Counted from the first letter of the stretch, positions 25,058-33,628 are shown. The stretch: DNA of 36,932 bases from an uncultured Clostridia bacterium (GCA_944412495.1 CALYBL010000036.1:1-36932); one strand, 5' to 3'. Numbers and translations are program-made. The notes: a model not told the origin generated them from the sequence alone.

Positions 25058-25684
25058 CTAAAGCGACAGCGCTTTTATAATGCCGTTTGTAAATTTCTGT
25101 ATCTCGTTCTTTCGTGTTTTAAGACTCGCCACGTTCACTATCGTCCGCGCGGATATCGGCATTATCTCCTCTATGACGCTGAGCCCGTTTTCCTTGAGCG
25201 TCTGCCCCGTTTCCACAATGTCGACTATCGCGTCGGCAAGGCCGAGCAGCGGCGCAAGCTCCACCGAGCCCTCAATCTTGATGAGCCTTACATCCATGCC
25301 GCGGCTCTCAAAATACTGCGATGCGATATTGGGATATTTTGTTGCCACCGTCATCTCCCTGTGGCCTGTGAAAATATCGCAGCCGTCCGGCCCGGCCACC
25401 GCAAACCGGCAGCGCCCGAAGCCTAAATCCAGCATCTCATAGAAATTGCCGCCCTTTTCGGCTATTGTGTCCTTTCCGACAAAGCCTATGTCGCACACAC
25501 CGTGCTCAACGTAGGTGAGCACGTCGTTCGCCTTGGCAAGCACCATTTCATACTCGCCTACCGGCAGTATAAGACGGCGGCCCTTGTTTTTGAGCTCGGT
25601 ACAGTCAAGCCCCATCCTTTCAAAAAGCTCGACCGCACTCTTTTCCAGTCTGCCCTTTGTAAGTGCTATTCTTATCGGCCTCAT
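25058..25684 (-). CDS. hisG: ATP phosphoribosyltransferase, short form
   Basis: HisG condenses ATP with PRPP, the first and feedback-controlled step of histidine synthesis. At 208 residues it is the short form, lacking the C-terminal regulatory domain, and so needs HisZ, which is encoded directly upstream. Motifs include IALTKGRLEKSAV at the N-terminus, DIGFVGKDTI, IVDIVETGQTLKENGL (PRPP loop region) and INEMARTIVNVAS-like SARTIVNVASLK. The ATG lies 4 bases after the hisZ stop, and GAGGTGA overlaps the hisZ end. Confidence 0.95.
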   Translation of the reverse strand: MRPIRIALTKGRLEKSAVELFERMGLDCTELKNKGRRLILPVGEYEMVLAKANDVLTYVEHGVCDIGFVGKDTIAEKGGNFYEMLDLGFGRCRFAVAGPDGCDIFTGHREMTVATKYPNIASQYFESRGMDVRLIKIEGSVELAPLLGLADAIVDIVETGQTLKENGLSVIEEIMPISARTIVNVASLKTRKNEIQKFTNGIIKALSL

Positions 25685-25688
25685 AAAT

Positions 25689-26891
25689 TCACCTCAACTC
25701 CACTGTTTTGACCTGCTCGGCTACAATATACACCCTTTGCGCGCCAAGCTCTTTTGCGCAGCTCACGGCGCCCTCCTCGCCGCCTGAGAAGCAAAGCCTG
25801 TTTATGCACCCCTCATCGGCGAGACTTCCCGCAAGTATGACGGCCTTGGCCTCATACCCGCGCTCGGCGTATATAACGGCGCCGACCTTTGGCAGGAGCC
25901 TGCTGCCCTTTGAGGCTATCAGCGAGGATATGAGAGCGTTGTTTTCCACGGCAAAGCCGGTGGCGGGCATGTCGCGCCCGAACTTTTCCATGAGCTTGTC
26001 GTATCTTCCGCCGGAAATGACTGTGTTGCCGTAGCCGTTTATGTAGCCGCGGAACACCACCCCGGTATAATAGTTGTTCCGGTGTACCATTCCTAAATCG
26101 AGATTTATGCTTGACCCGCTCGATATATCGGTCAGCTTTACATACAGCTCTCTCAAATAATCAAGACATTCCATAGCCGCCTCATTGCCAGCGCACAGCC
26201 GCTCCGCCTCGTCAAGTATTTCAGCGCCGCCGTAAAGGCTCGGCAGCAGCTTTAACACCTCGGCCGCAGGACTGTCCTCCATACCGCTCAGTATGCGCGA
26301 AAGCTCCGCGTAGTTTTTGGACTCTATGCTTTTGCGTATGCTTTCCTTTTTCTCGCCGTCAACGCCGAGCCCGCCGACTAAGCTGTCGAAAAATCCGGCA
26401 TGACCCATCTCTATCGTATAATCTGTTATCCCGCATTTCTCGAATACCTTTACCGCCATGTCGAGCACTTCCAGGTCCGCACAAAAGCCCTTTGCACCTA
26501 TAAGCTCTATGCCGGACTGCGTTATCTCGTTCTCATGGCCGCTGCCGTTTATATTGACCTTGAATATGTTCTCGGTGTAATACAGCCTTATCGGCGCCGG
26601 CATATCCTTCAGCCGAGTCGACACCAGCCGCGCTATGGGTATCGTCATATCCGGGCGCAGTGCCATTATACGCCCCGTCATTGACATAAGCTTATACATC
26701 TGCTCCTGAGGTATTCCCGTCATGTCGTCGTCAAACAGGTCGTAATACTCTATCGTCGGAGTAATGGCCCTGCTGTAGCCGCGCATCGTAAACAGCTCTG
26801 TTATTGACCTTTCTATCTCCGCCTTTGCGGCACATTCCTCGTACAGCATGTCCTTGAGGCCCTCCGGCGTCTTTTTCATATATTTTTTCAA
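25689..26891 (-). CDS. hisZ: ATP phosphoribosyltransferase regulatory subunit HisZ
   Basis: HisZ is a histidyl-tRNA-synthetase paralogue that completes short-form HisG and carries histidine feedback control. The roughly 400-residue protein has the class II core: KKTPEGLKDMLYEEC at the start, ALRPDMTIPIARL, and a late GGRYDKLMEKFG motif. TTG at 26891 is preferred because GGAGG lies 8 bases upstream. The in-frame ATG at 26906 would put that Shine-Dalgarno inside the gene, and family members begin with an MKKY-like sequence. It heads the his operon behind the promoter at 26942-26970. Confidence 0.92.
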   Translation of the reverse strand: MKKYMKKTPEGLKDMLYEECAAKAEIERSITELFTMRGYSRAITPTIEYYDLFDDDMTGIPQEQMYKLMSMTGRIMALRPDMTIPIARLVSTRLKDMPAPIRLYYTENIFKVNINGSGHENEITQSGIELIGAKGFCADLEVLDMAVKVFEKCGITDYTIEMGHAGFFDSLVGGLGVDGEKKESIRKSIESKNYAELSRILSGMEDSPAAEVLKLLPSLYGGAEILDEAERLCAGNEAAMECLDYLRELYVKLTDISSGSSINLDLGMVHRNNYYTGVVFRGYINGYGNTVISGGRYDKLMEKFGRDMPATGFAVENNALISSLIASKGSRLLPKVGAVIYAERGYEAKAVILAGSLADEGCINRLCFSGGEEGAVSCAKELGAQRVYIVAEQVKTVELR

Positions 26892-26941
26892 GCGTTGCGC
26901 CTCCATTTCACTTTAGCGTAGTAACACGATAATCTAATAAG

Positions 26942-26970
26942 AGGATATCAGGATAATATCCTTTTGTCAA
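26942..26970 (-). promoter_or_regulatory. hisZ promoter with clustered AGGATA/TATCCT half-sites
   Basis: TTGACA (26965-26970 on the minus strand) is followed after 17 bases by TATCCT (26942-26947), a weak -10. The spacer contains a perfect palindrome, AGGATA-A-TATCCT on the plus strand (26950-26962), and the -10 itself is a third AGGATA half-site, two bases away. The arrangement suggests an operator that blocks RNA polymerase. A TrpR/YerC-family his repressor has been proposed in Firmicutes and is a possible binder; that is inference. Confidence 0.6.
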
Positions 26971-27081
26971 GAAAATATTTGCTGAAAATTTATTTTTCTT
27001 AACTCGCTTCGGCCATGCCTTGCTGATAAAGCCTTTTACATATCACTAAATATGCCATAAAAAGCCCATACCGCTAAAGCG

Positions 27082-27122
27082 GACAAAAACCGGAGCGCAT
27101 TTTTCTGCCGACAGCGCTCCGG
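27082..27122 (-). terminator. Minus-strand terminator upstream of hisZ
   Basis: CCGGAGCGC (27090-27098) pairs with GCGCTCCGG (27114-27122), and on the minus strand the stem is followed by TTTTTG. It is a second terminator behind the DUF4190 gene and insulates hisZ. Confidence 0.8.
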
Positions 27123-27155
27123 AAAATATATAAATATATATTACGGTTTATTACG

Positions 27156-27189
27156 AAAAAAGTGCATATGCAAAAAGCACATGCACTTT
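27156..27189 (-). terminator. Terminator after the DUF4190-type gene
   Basis: AAAGTGCATATGC (27159-27171) pairs with GCACATGCACTTT (27177-27189) over 13 positions with one G-U wobble. On the minus strand a run of T follows the stem. It lies about 50 bases after the gene stop. Confidence 0.8.
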
Positions 27190-27235
27190 AACAGCTATGA
27201 TGCGTTAAATTTATAAAAATAATTGCACGTCAAAC

Positions 27236-27718
27236 TTAAGAGTATAAATACCATGCATCGTTTATTGCACCGGCTGCACCGCAGCTCGCGCATGCACAGG
27301 CTGTGCACACAAGAACGCCTATGCCGCTGAAAACAAGACCTATTATGCTGAGCACAAGGCCGGCTACTGCAAGGCCGTGGCCCGAGCCGGTAGCATTATC
27401 CTTCATACCCTTTGCGCCGAAAACAACGCCGAGAATAGAGAGAATAAATATAACTATGTTAAAATACGGTACCCAGAACAGGACTAAGCTAAGTATACCT
27501 AATACCAGTGCTGCAACGGACATGCCCTTGCTCGGCTGAGAAGGCATAGGCGGCTGGTTCATCACAGGCGGCTGCATAAACGGAGGCTGCTGTGAAAACT
27601 GCGGACCCTGCGGGGGAACATTGTTCATATTCGGCTGCTGTCCCTGTGGCGGAACATTGTTTGTGTTCGGCTGCTGTTCCTGCGGATTGTTCATGTTGTT
27701 CATGTCATTGTTTTCCAT
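27236..27718 (-). CDS. DUF4190-type membrane protein with Pro/Gln/Asn-rich N-terminus
   Basis: A 160-residue protein of unknown function. Residues 1-65 are a low-complexity cytoplasmic-type segment with repeats of NNVPPQGQQPN and PPMPSQPSKG. The rest has two strongly hydrophobic segments (SVAALVLGILSLVLFWVPYF with NIVIFILSILGVVFG, and GLAVAGLVLSIIGLVFSGIGVLV) separated by AKGMKDNATGSGHG, the DUF4190 pattern. A Cys-rich stretch CTACACASCGAAG follows. It is transcribed alone from a consensus promoter and ends at double terminators. A role in the envelope is likely but not shown. Confidence 0.75.
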   Translation of the reverse strand: MENNDMNNMNNPQEQQPNTNNVPPQGQQPNMNNVPPQGPQFSQQPPFMQPPVMNQPPMPSQPSKGMSVAALVLGILSLVLFWVPYFNIVIFILSILGVVFGAKGMKDNATGSGHGLAVAGLVLSIIGLVFSGIGVLVCTACACASCGAAGAINDAWYLYS

Positions 27719-28062
27719 CTACATAACCTCTTTCATTATGTTCAGCAAAGCGCTGACACATTTCGTTAATAGAATTATAATATTTTATACATACTTTGTC
27801 AATAAAAAGCCCTGCCAATTTTGTTCTTTGATGTAAATTTATCAAATTCCCGATTAAATAATTTTATTTGCTCTTATTTTTATTAAAATATAACAATCAA
27901 GGGCTTATTTAAGGCGAATTTTGCCGCTTCACTGAAATATGAAAAGCATTTTATATACGAGCGCACGTATGAATAACATCTCTATATTATATATGTGCAA
28001 GGCTCAAATAATGCTTTCTATAATGAATTTTTATAAAAAATATATGCAGTCCTATGCAGGCT
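27719..28062. other. AT-rich intergenic region between the sensor kinase and the DUF4190 gene
   Basis: About 340 AT-rich bases hold the promoter at 27774-27802. No gene, RNA structure or clear terminator for the two-component operon was found. Confidence 0.55.
27774..27802 (-). promoter_or_regulatory. Consensus SigA promoter of the DUF4190-type gene
   Basis: On the minus strand TTGACA (27797-27802) and TATAAT (27774-27779) are separated by exactly 17 bases. Both boxes are perfect consensus, and the start point would be about 50 bases before the gene, suggesting strong constitutive expression. Confidence 0.85.
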
Positions 28063-30264
28063 CTAATTTGCCTGAGCTGCCCCGCCGTCACCCTTCAAAA
28101 ACGTGAGCGTCACCTTAAACAAATCGCCGTCGATATTTACCTTTAAGTGTCCCCGCTGAAGCTCTGCAAAGCTTTTCGCTATTGCGAGACCCAGTCCGGA
28201 GCCGTCGGTATTTCTCGACATGTCTCCCCGCACAAACCGCTCTGTAAGGTCGGCTGCCTGTATGCAGCCAAGCTCAGCGGCGGCAATATTCTTGATTTCC
28301 ACAGTCACGCTGTTCTCCGTCTCCGACATATCGACATATACGCGTGTGCCGCTGAGCGAGTATTTTATGCAGTTTACGAACAGGTTTTCAAATATCCTGT
28401 AGGTTTTCTGGCTGTCGAGCGGCAAAATGACCTTTTCGGGGAGATTGAGCCGTATTTCAAGTCCCGCCTCGTCGCTCTTTTCCTTTATTTCAAAATAGAC
28501 CTGACGTATAAGATTTGCCAAATCTATATTTGCTATGTTGAGCGACACATTGCCGCTGTCCGCCTTGCTTATTTCAAACAAATCCTCAATAAGCGCTTTC
28601 AGGCGCATGGACTTTCTGTCAAGCGTGTCAATATAGCTCCTGCGCTCCTCCTCGGTTATACTCTCGTCCTTGAGAAGCCCTATATATGTGATTATTGCGG
28701 TAAGCGGAGTCTTGAGGTCGTGCGAGACGTTGGTTATAAGCTCGGTGCGCATATTCCGGCTTTTGACCTCCCTGTCCACCGCCTTTTTAAAGCCCGACTG
28801 TATGCGCTTTATCTCGGTTTTATACGAGTTAAACGGGCCGAGGTCATCCTCTATACTTACATCAAGATTTCCATCTGCCATCTGTCCCGTAGCATCGAGC
28901 ATCTTTTTGTATTTATCCCTTATATCGTCCATGTATCTTCTCAGCAGTATGAACACCGCTACACTGTACGGTATAGCCATCAAAATGCCGGCTACCCAGA
29001 AAAAGCATATAAAGGCAATCACAGCAAGATTTATAAGCACCGCTATGAACACGGCCTTGTTAAGGCTGTCCTTAAAATCAAAGCCGGCAAAGTAATGATA
29101 AAGCCGCAGTATATTTCTTTTTGAGAATGGGAATATTCTATATATCCAGCTGAACTTTTTTATATAGCCCCATGGGCCGTATACGAACATCTGCCTCAGC
29201 GACGATATCACAGCATACCAGCAGACAAGCAGCAGCGTCCAAAATCCTGTATTTATTACGTTGACTATGAGCCTTGAGAGACTGGCTATTCCTACAAAGC
29301 GCCGCGCCATCTCCGCATATTCTCCGTTGCAGGTGCGTTCTATCACCCCCGTCATACCGGATGAGACAATAGCCAGTATGAATATAAGCAGTATTATCGC
29401 TATTTCTGCCGGCAGCTTAGAGAGCTTAAGCTCGTTTATTTCAAGCTTTTTGATGAACGGAAGCAATATCGCTGCCAGCGTTATCAGTGAAAGCACACCT
29501 ATAGTCCATATTTCATACTCCTCCGTCTTTATAACAGTCGGATAAGAGGTATACATCATGTAAAACATGTTTGAGTCGGAGGGAATGGCATAAACTATTG
29601 TCACATTGCTGGGACCCTTTATGCTGTATATATATTGCTGACTTACCTCCGCCTCAGTGGTAAGGGGATTTTCGGCGTGCAGCGAGTACATCTCACTGTC
29701 GTAATTTACGCTGTCATCACTGCCGTACTCCTTGACGGACAATCCGCCGGCAGCGTTAAAATTCAGTACAAGCACAGCCGCATATCTGTTCCCTGTTCCG
29801 TCCAAATAGCTGCCGTCAATATATCCGCTAAGCTCGCCGTCACCGTTCTGCAGGGTCTGTACACCGTCGGCGTCAAAAACAGCATAGTCAAATCTGCCTC
29901 TTAATTCGCCGAAATCCTTCTCCCATGAATGTATGACGCTGTTGATGCCATCCTTTATATATCCCATCTCTTCATAGGACGCGCCGGCAGAGGCCGCCGC
30001 ATTCTCATCAAAGAACAGCTCTGACGGAATATACTGCTCTGTATCATCAAGGTCGCGCATCTCTTTATACAGAACATAGCTGCCCTTATAAAGACTCAGC
30101 AAATACTCGTCGCTGAGCATATAGACGCCCGTATCCCCAGCCTGTGCCTCTGCTTCATCATAAAAGGCAGGATAGAACAAAACTGTAAGTATAGCCGGTA
30201 CGATTATCACCGCGGCAATAATCAATATTCCTATTCCCTTAAGCCCTCTCGATTTTGTATCCAA
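28063..30264 (-). CDS. Multi-pass membrane sensor histidine kinase
   Basis: A 733-residue sensor kinase. One membrane helix (about 10-31) is followed by an extracellular domain of about 220 residues. Then come about five further membrane segments (about 253-271, 286-307, 331-355, 404-424, 425-441), a HAMP-like linker, and the HisKA domain with NVSHDLKTPLTAI (phospho-His515). The ATPase domain has an N box ENLFVNCIKYS (626-636) and G box DGSGLGLAIA (687-696). It starts inside the response-regulator gene, with a 26-base overlap and GGGGAG five bases before the ATG. The signal sensed is unknown; several membrane helices after the sensor domain make it atypical. Confidence 0.92.
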   Translation of the reverse strand: MDTKSRGLKGIGILIIAAVIIVPAILTVLFYPAFYDEAEAQAGDTGVYMLSDEYLLSLYKGSYVLYKEMRDLDDTEQYIPSELFFDENAAASAGASYEEMGYIKDGINSVIHSWEKDFGELRGRFDYAVFDADGVQTLQNGDGELSGYIDGSYLDGTGNRYAAVLVLNFNAAGGLSVKEYGSDDSVNYDSEMYSLHAENPLTTEAEVSQQYIYSIKGPSNVTIVYAIPSDSNMFYMMYTSYPTVIKTEEYEIWTIGVLSLITLAAILLPFIKKLEINELKLSKLPAEIAIILLIFILAIVSSGMTGVIERTCNGEYAEMARRFVGIASLSRLIVNVINTGFWTLLLVCWYAVISSLRQMFVYGPWGYIKKFSWIYRIFPFSKRNILRLYHYFAGFDFKDSLNKAVFIAVLINLAVIAFICFFWVAGILMAIPYSVAVFILLRRYMDDIRDKYKKMLDATGQMADGNLDVSIEDDLGPFNSYKTEIKRIQSGFKKAVDREVKSRNMRTELITNVSHDLKTPLTAIITYIGLLKDESITEEERRSYIDTLDRKSMRLKALIEDLFEISKADSGNVSLNIANIDLANLIRQVYFEIKEKSDEAGLEIRLNLPEKVILPLDSQKTYRIFENLFVNCIKYSLSGTRVYVDMSETENSVTVEIKNIAAAELGCIQAADLTERFVRGDMSRNTDGSGLGLAIAKSFAELQRGHLKVNIDGDLFKVTLTFLKGDGGAAQAN

Positions 30265-30940
30265 CTCCCCATACCACCTTTAAATACTTGGGATTTTTAG
30301 GGTCTATCTCTATCTTCTCCCGTATATTGCGTATATGCACCATTATTGTGTCAGTATTGATGGCGCGCTCATTCCACACACGCTCATAAATTTCCTCAGC
30401 GCTGTAAACTCTTCCCGGATTTTTTATAAGCAGCAGCAGTATTTTAAATTCCATAGGCGTGAGCTTTACCGGCTCTCCGTCGACAAATACCTCCACCGTG
30501 TCCTCATTCACCTCAAGTCCTCCAACGGTGTAAGAGCGGCCGCTGCTTCCGTCAGCGGCGGCGCTGCGATATTTTGTATACCGCCTGAGCTGCGAATTTA
30601 CCCTGGCCATCAGCTCCATCGGGGTAAAGGGCTTTGTGACGTAATCGTCGGCACCTATGTTAAGTCCGGTTATTTTGTCAATATCCTCCGATTTTGCCGA
30701 CAGCATTATCACAGGGAAATCGTGCGACTGCCTCAAATTCATGACCATTGTGATGCCGTCCATTTTCGGCATCATTATATCTACAATAGCCAGATGTATA
30801 TCATTTTCATCTATCGCCCTTAGTCCCTGCTCTCCGTCCGCAGCCGAGACGACGTTATAGCCTTGGTTTATGAGATATTTCTCTATCCCCTCGCATATCT
30901 CTCTGTCATCCTCGACTACCAAAATATTGTATTTATTCAT
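30239..30940 (-). CDS. OmpR/PhoB-family response regulator
   Basis: A 233-residue regulator with an N-terminal receiver (acidic pocket EDD at 10-12, phospho-acceptor Asp54 in VDIMMPKMDG, conserved Lys103 in TKPF) and a C-terminal winged-helix DNA-binding domain (LTPMEFKILLLLIKNPGRVYS and VHIRNIREKIE, ending KVVWGVGYKIE). It pairs with the kinase encoded by the overlapping downstream gene. AAGAGGAAA precedes the ATG. The VanR-like sequence style is common in clostridial envelope-stress systems, but no target is visible next to it. Confidence 0.95.
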   Translation of the reverse strand: MNKYNILVVEDDREICEGIEKYLINQGYNVVSAADGEQGLRAIDENDIHLAIVDIMMPKMDGITMVMNLRQSHDFPVIMLSAKSEDIDKITGLNIGADDYVTKPFTPMELMARVNSQLRRYTKYRSAAADGSSGRSYTVGGLEVNEDTVEVFVDGEPVKLTPMEFKILLLLIKNPGRVYSAEEIYERVWNERAINTDTIMVHIRNIREKIEIDPKNPKYLKVVWGVGYKIERA

Positions 30941-31292
30941 TTTCCTCTTCCCTTTTCGGTTTTATAAAGCTCTGCTGCCAAAGCAGCCGCAATGCCGCAA
31001 GGCGGTACGTCAAAAATGCACGGACACACCGCTCCCAAGCTGTCACGGCTTCTATTATATTATAAATTGCAAAGTCAGTCCATACTCAAAAAACGGTACA
31101 CTAGGGGAAAATGGCGTAACATGTCCGGCGTTTAATAAAGCAAGGACGGGCCGTCCTGATAAATCACCGACCGGCCCGCTCGCTGAGGGATGAGATATGT
31201 TCGATGTTAAGATAACAGAGTCAATATACAGCATGCAAAGCATAGTTGCTGCTTAAGATAAAATACAGCCGGGTAAAATCTGCAGGCCGGCT
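30941..31292. other. Intergenic region upstream of the two-component genes
   Basis: About 350 bases between the glycosyltransferase and the response regulator contain a probable promoter at 31054-31082 and a short GC-rich inverted repeat (GGGCCG near 31146, CGGCCC near 31174) that may serve the glycosyltransferase transcript. No gene was found; a minus-strand frame at 31055-31243 has no ribosome site. Confidence 0.55.
31054..31082 (-). promoter_or_regulatory. Probable promoter of the two-component operon
   Basis: On the minus strand TGGACT (31077-31082) lies 17 bases before TATAAT (31054-31059). The -10 is perfect and the -35 matches TTGACA at four of six positions. The start point would be about 110 bases upstream of the response regulator. 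Confidence 0.45.
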
Positions 31293-32549
31293 TCAAGCGG
31301 TATGCCGCCTTACAATGCTTAATTTGGCTTTGTTCTCAAGTCTTGCTGTATAATAGCCTTCCTGCGCTTTCTGAGCCATTTTGTTTACCGTATACATATT
31401 CGCCGTCTCTCTCGCGCCAAGACTGTATCTTCTGTCCGCAGCATTATTTGCAGCAGTTATATACATTTTATCTGCAAAATCATATTCATTTTCAGGGGTC
31501 ATAAAGCCGTTTGTCCCGCTTTTGACAACGTCCTCGACACCGCCGGCACAGACAGCAACCACCGGCATCGACGATGCCATTGCTTCGAGCAGAACTATGC
31601 CCTGCGTTTCGCTTTTTGAAGCAAACAGGAAGATGTCACAGGCGCTGTAATACTCATGCACCTCACTGTTGTCCACACGGCCGGCAAAATATACGTTATC
31701 CTCTATGCCAAGCTGATGCGTCATTGCCTCAAGTGAGCTGCGTTCGGGGCCGTCGCCTATAAGCACATATCTGAAGTCATTGCCGAACTTATTTTTAAAT
31801 ACGCTGAGCGACCTCAATATAAACTCAATATTCTTTTCCTTTGACAGCCTTGTCACCGTACAGAATATAACACTCTTTCCCCCCGACAGGGTCTGACGCA
31901 GAGCGCCGTTCTTTTCGTCGCGGTAAAATCTGTCGTCTATGCCTGTTGCAAGACGCACCTGTGCCACTCCGGTATTAAGCCTCTCAACTATCCGTTCAGT
32001 GAGCAGCGACGGCGAAAACACAAGGTCGCATTTCTTTATAAAGCTGCGCATATAAGCGGTAAGAAGCTTTTCCTTGCTTATGCTGTCTATTTTCCCTGCA
32101 ACCCTGCCGGCTATCCCGTCTTCCCTTTTGCACATTTCTTCTATCCTGCGGTAAAAGCCGATATAGTGCAGATAATCCTCATATCTCGTGTGGTATGTAT
32201 AAGCCACCGGGATAGAATATCTTGCGCCGAGGTCTACCGCACGGCTGCCTATCAGCATGGGGTGATGGGTATGGATTATATCCGGATTTATGCGCTTGAG
32301 CTCCTTTTTTATAAGCGGATCTGAGCTCTTCGGTATCACAAATCCGCCGTCAAGCCTTCTTTTATACGACGCATATCTTATAACATAGCCGCCTTCGTCA
32401 TCGGCATTTACGCTCTGCTCCCCATAAGACGGAGCAAAAACAAACACCTCGTGTCCCTGACGCCTCAGCCCCATAGAAAGCCGCTCAATAGAGACCGGTA
32501 CGCCGCCGGTATATGGCTTATAATTGTTGGTGAACATCGCAATCCTCAT
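31293..32549 (-). CDS. GT4-family glycosyltransferase (glycolipid-type)
   Basis: A 418-residue GT-B fold glycosyltransferase of family 4. The N-terminal acceptor lobe begins MRIAMFTNNYKPYTGGVP, with HTHHPMLIGSRAV. The donor lobe has VTRLSKEKNIEFILRSL, YVLIGDGPERSSLE, VYFAGRVDNSEVHEYYSACD and the E-x7-E-type site SETQGIVLLEAM. The N-terminal pattern resembles diacylglycerol glucosyltransferases and related membrane-associated enzymes, so a glycolipid product is plausible but not certain. It follows the DedA gene by 15 bases and is probably co-transcribed with it. Confidence 0.88.
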   Translation of the reverse strand: MRIAMFTNNYKPYTGGVPVSIERLSMGLRRQGHEVFVFAPSYGEQSVNADDEGGYVIRYASYKRRLDGGFVIPKSSDPLIKKELKRINPDIIHTHHPMLIGSRAVDLGARYSIPVAYTYHTRYEDYLHYIGFYRRIEEMCKREDGIAGRVAGKIDSISKEKLLTAYMRSFIKKCDLVFSPSLLTERIVERLNTGVAQVRLATGIDDRFYRDEKNGALRQTLSGGKSVIFCTVTRLSKEKNIEFILRSLSVFKNKFGNDFRYVLIGDGPERSSLEAMTHQLGIEDNVYFAGRVDNSEVHEYYSACDIFLFASKSETQGIVLLEAMASSMPVVAVCAGGVEDVVKSGTNGFMTPENEYDFADKMYITAANNAADRRYSLGARETANMYTVNKMAQKAQEGYYTARLENKAKLSIVRRHTA

Positions 32550-32564
32550 AATTATGCCCCCATG

Positions 32565-33074
32565 CTATAAAATCGCACTGAATATCGATTCTCCAGCAAA
32601 ATAGCCTATTGCTATGAAAACCGTATTCCAGACAAAAATTCCAAGTGCAGAGCTGACCGTATACTTTAAAAGCCCCATTTTCATCGCTCCGGCCGGTATC
32701 GATACCAGCGTACGTATCATCGGTATAAGCTTTGCGACAAAAATGCCCCAAAAGCCCTTGGCCTGAACAAAGCCTATATATTTATCTATCGTGTCCCGCT
32801 TCTTAGGGAATTTCTTATAAAACCAGTTTAAAAACACATGTCCGCCCGCACGGCCAAGCCCGTAAAGCGCTAAGCTTCCTAAAAGACCCGCGGCCACAGT
32901 CACCAGGATCGCCAGTATAAAGCCTATTCTGCCGAGTGATGCCATTAGTCCGGAGAGCGGCAATATCACTCCAGCCGGAAATCCCGGCAGATTCAAATAT
33001 TCCAAAAACACTACTGCGAATATGAAAACGGCACCATACCGCTGAAAATATTCGAGCAGCAACTGTACGTCCAT
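32565..33074 (-). CDS. DedA-family membrane protein
   Basis: A 169-residue DedA/SNARE-associated family protein; members act in lipid carrier and phospholipid flipping across the membrane. It shows LEYLNLPGFPAGVILPLSGLMAS, a Gly-rich helix AAGLLGSLALYGLGRAGG, and the conserved basic segment FVAKLIPMIRTLVSIPAGAMKM, which includes the FxxRxxP-like motif. Several hydrophobic segments are present. AGGATGAGG precedes the ATG. It is somewhat shorter than the usual 200 residues but shows no obvious break. Co-expression with a glycosyltransferase suggests a role in envelope lipid handling. Confidence 0.9.
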   Translation of the reverse strand: MDVQLLLEYFQRYGAVFIFAVVFLEYLNLPGFPAGVILPLSGLMASLGRIGFILAILVTVAAGLLGSLALYGLGRAGGHVFLNWFYKKFPKKRDTIDKYIGFVQAKGFWGIFVAKLIPMIRTLVSIPAGAMKMGLLKYTVSSALGIFVWNTVFIAIGYFAGESIFSAIL

Positions 33075-33229
33075 AACACAACCTCATCCTTGTGTGCATG
33101 ATAATCCGAAGCCGTGCGCCCTCCACGCACATGCCGTGATTTATTTTACAGCGTTATGATACCACCCTTATATAAATATTACTTGCAAATAAATCGAAAG
33201 ATTTTCTTAAGATTGTCAGCGTTTTTATT

Positions 33230-33258
33230 ATTATAGCATTTCTTTACACGCTTGTCAA
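33230..33258 (-). promoter_or_regulatory. Consensus SigA promoter of the DedA-glycosyltransferase pair
   Basis: On the minus strand TTGACA (33253-33258) and TATAAT (33230-33235) are spaced by exactly 17 bases, with TGC directly before the -10 (extended -10). The leader to the DedA start codon is about 150 bases. Confidence 0.85.
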
Positions 33259-33386
33259 AATTGGCTATTATTTAAAATAAATATAAAGTTATTTTTGTTT
33301 AAATTTGCATTTCAAAAATAATGCTTTTTCTTTCCAATTCGACAAAAATCATTTTTAAATAGCTGACTAAAATCTACATGTATACA

Positions 33387-33419
33387 GCAAAGCCGCCAAA
33401 ACTGCTTTTGCGGCTTTGC
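33387..33419 (-). terminator. Possible terminator hairpin after the surface-protein operon
   Basis: GCAAAGCCGC (33387-33396) pairs perfectly with GCGGCTTTGC (33410-33419) around a 13-base loop. There is no T tract on either side, so termination is uncertain. It lies about 210 bases after the last gene of the operon. Confidence 0.4.
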
Positions 33420-33628
33420 GGCTTATAAATACATATGACTTCAATATAAACATATTCCTTTTAAAAAGCATCATCTTAAATTGTTTCCGTAATGCTGTCC
33501 GGCAGGTGCATATGCTTTTATCAGCTGCTTGGCCTGTCCGACCGGCAGCAAACGAGTCCATCTCTTTTGTTTGCTGTTTAAAGCGTCCGGCATTCCATGC
33601 TGAAGGTTAAATATCATTCGCTTATTTT

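Larger units (their letters stand above)
26892..27235. other. Intergenic region between hisZ and the DUF4190 gene
   Basis: About 340 bases hold the hisZ promoter with its AGGATA half-sites (26942-26970), an AT-rich leader, and two minus-strand terminators (27082-27122 and 27156-27189) that end the upstream DUF4190 transcript. No T-box motif (AGGGTGGNACCGCG) or histidine leader peptide was seen, so his control here is probably by a protein. Confidence 0.6.
33075..33628. other. Intergenic region upstream of the DedA gene
   Basis: About 550 bases contain the DedA promoter (33230-33258), a strongly AT-rich stretch, and a GC-rich hairpin at 33387-33419 that may end the surface-protein operon. The remaining bases, 33420-33628, hold no recognisable gene or site. 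Confidence 0.6.

Noticed and set aside
26892-27235. T-box or histidine leader peptide before hisZ
   Set aside because: No AGGGTGG-type T-box sequence and no short frame rich in His codons was seen.
28147-29124. 325-residue plus-strand open frame
   Set aside because: Antisense to the sensor kinase, which has all catalytic motifs; no independent support.
29405-29435. Third copy of the repeat end (GGCAGCTTA...TTAAGCT) inside the sensor kinase
   Set aside because: Only a few bases match and the kinase frame is intact there; coincidence.
31055-31243. 62-residue minus-strand frame between the glycosyltransferase and response regulator
   Set aside because: No ribosome binding site, no domain, and it overlaps the likely promoter of the two-component operon.
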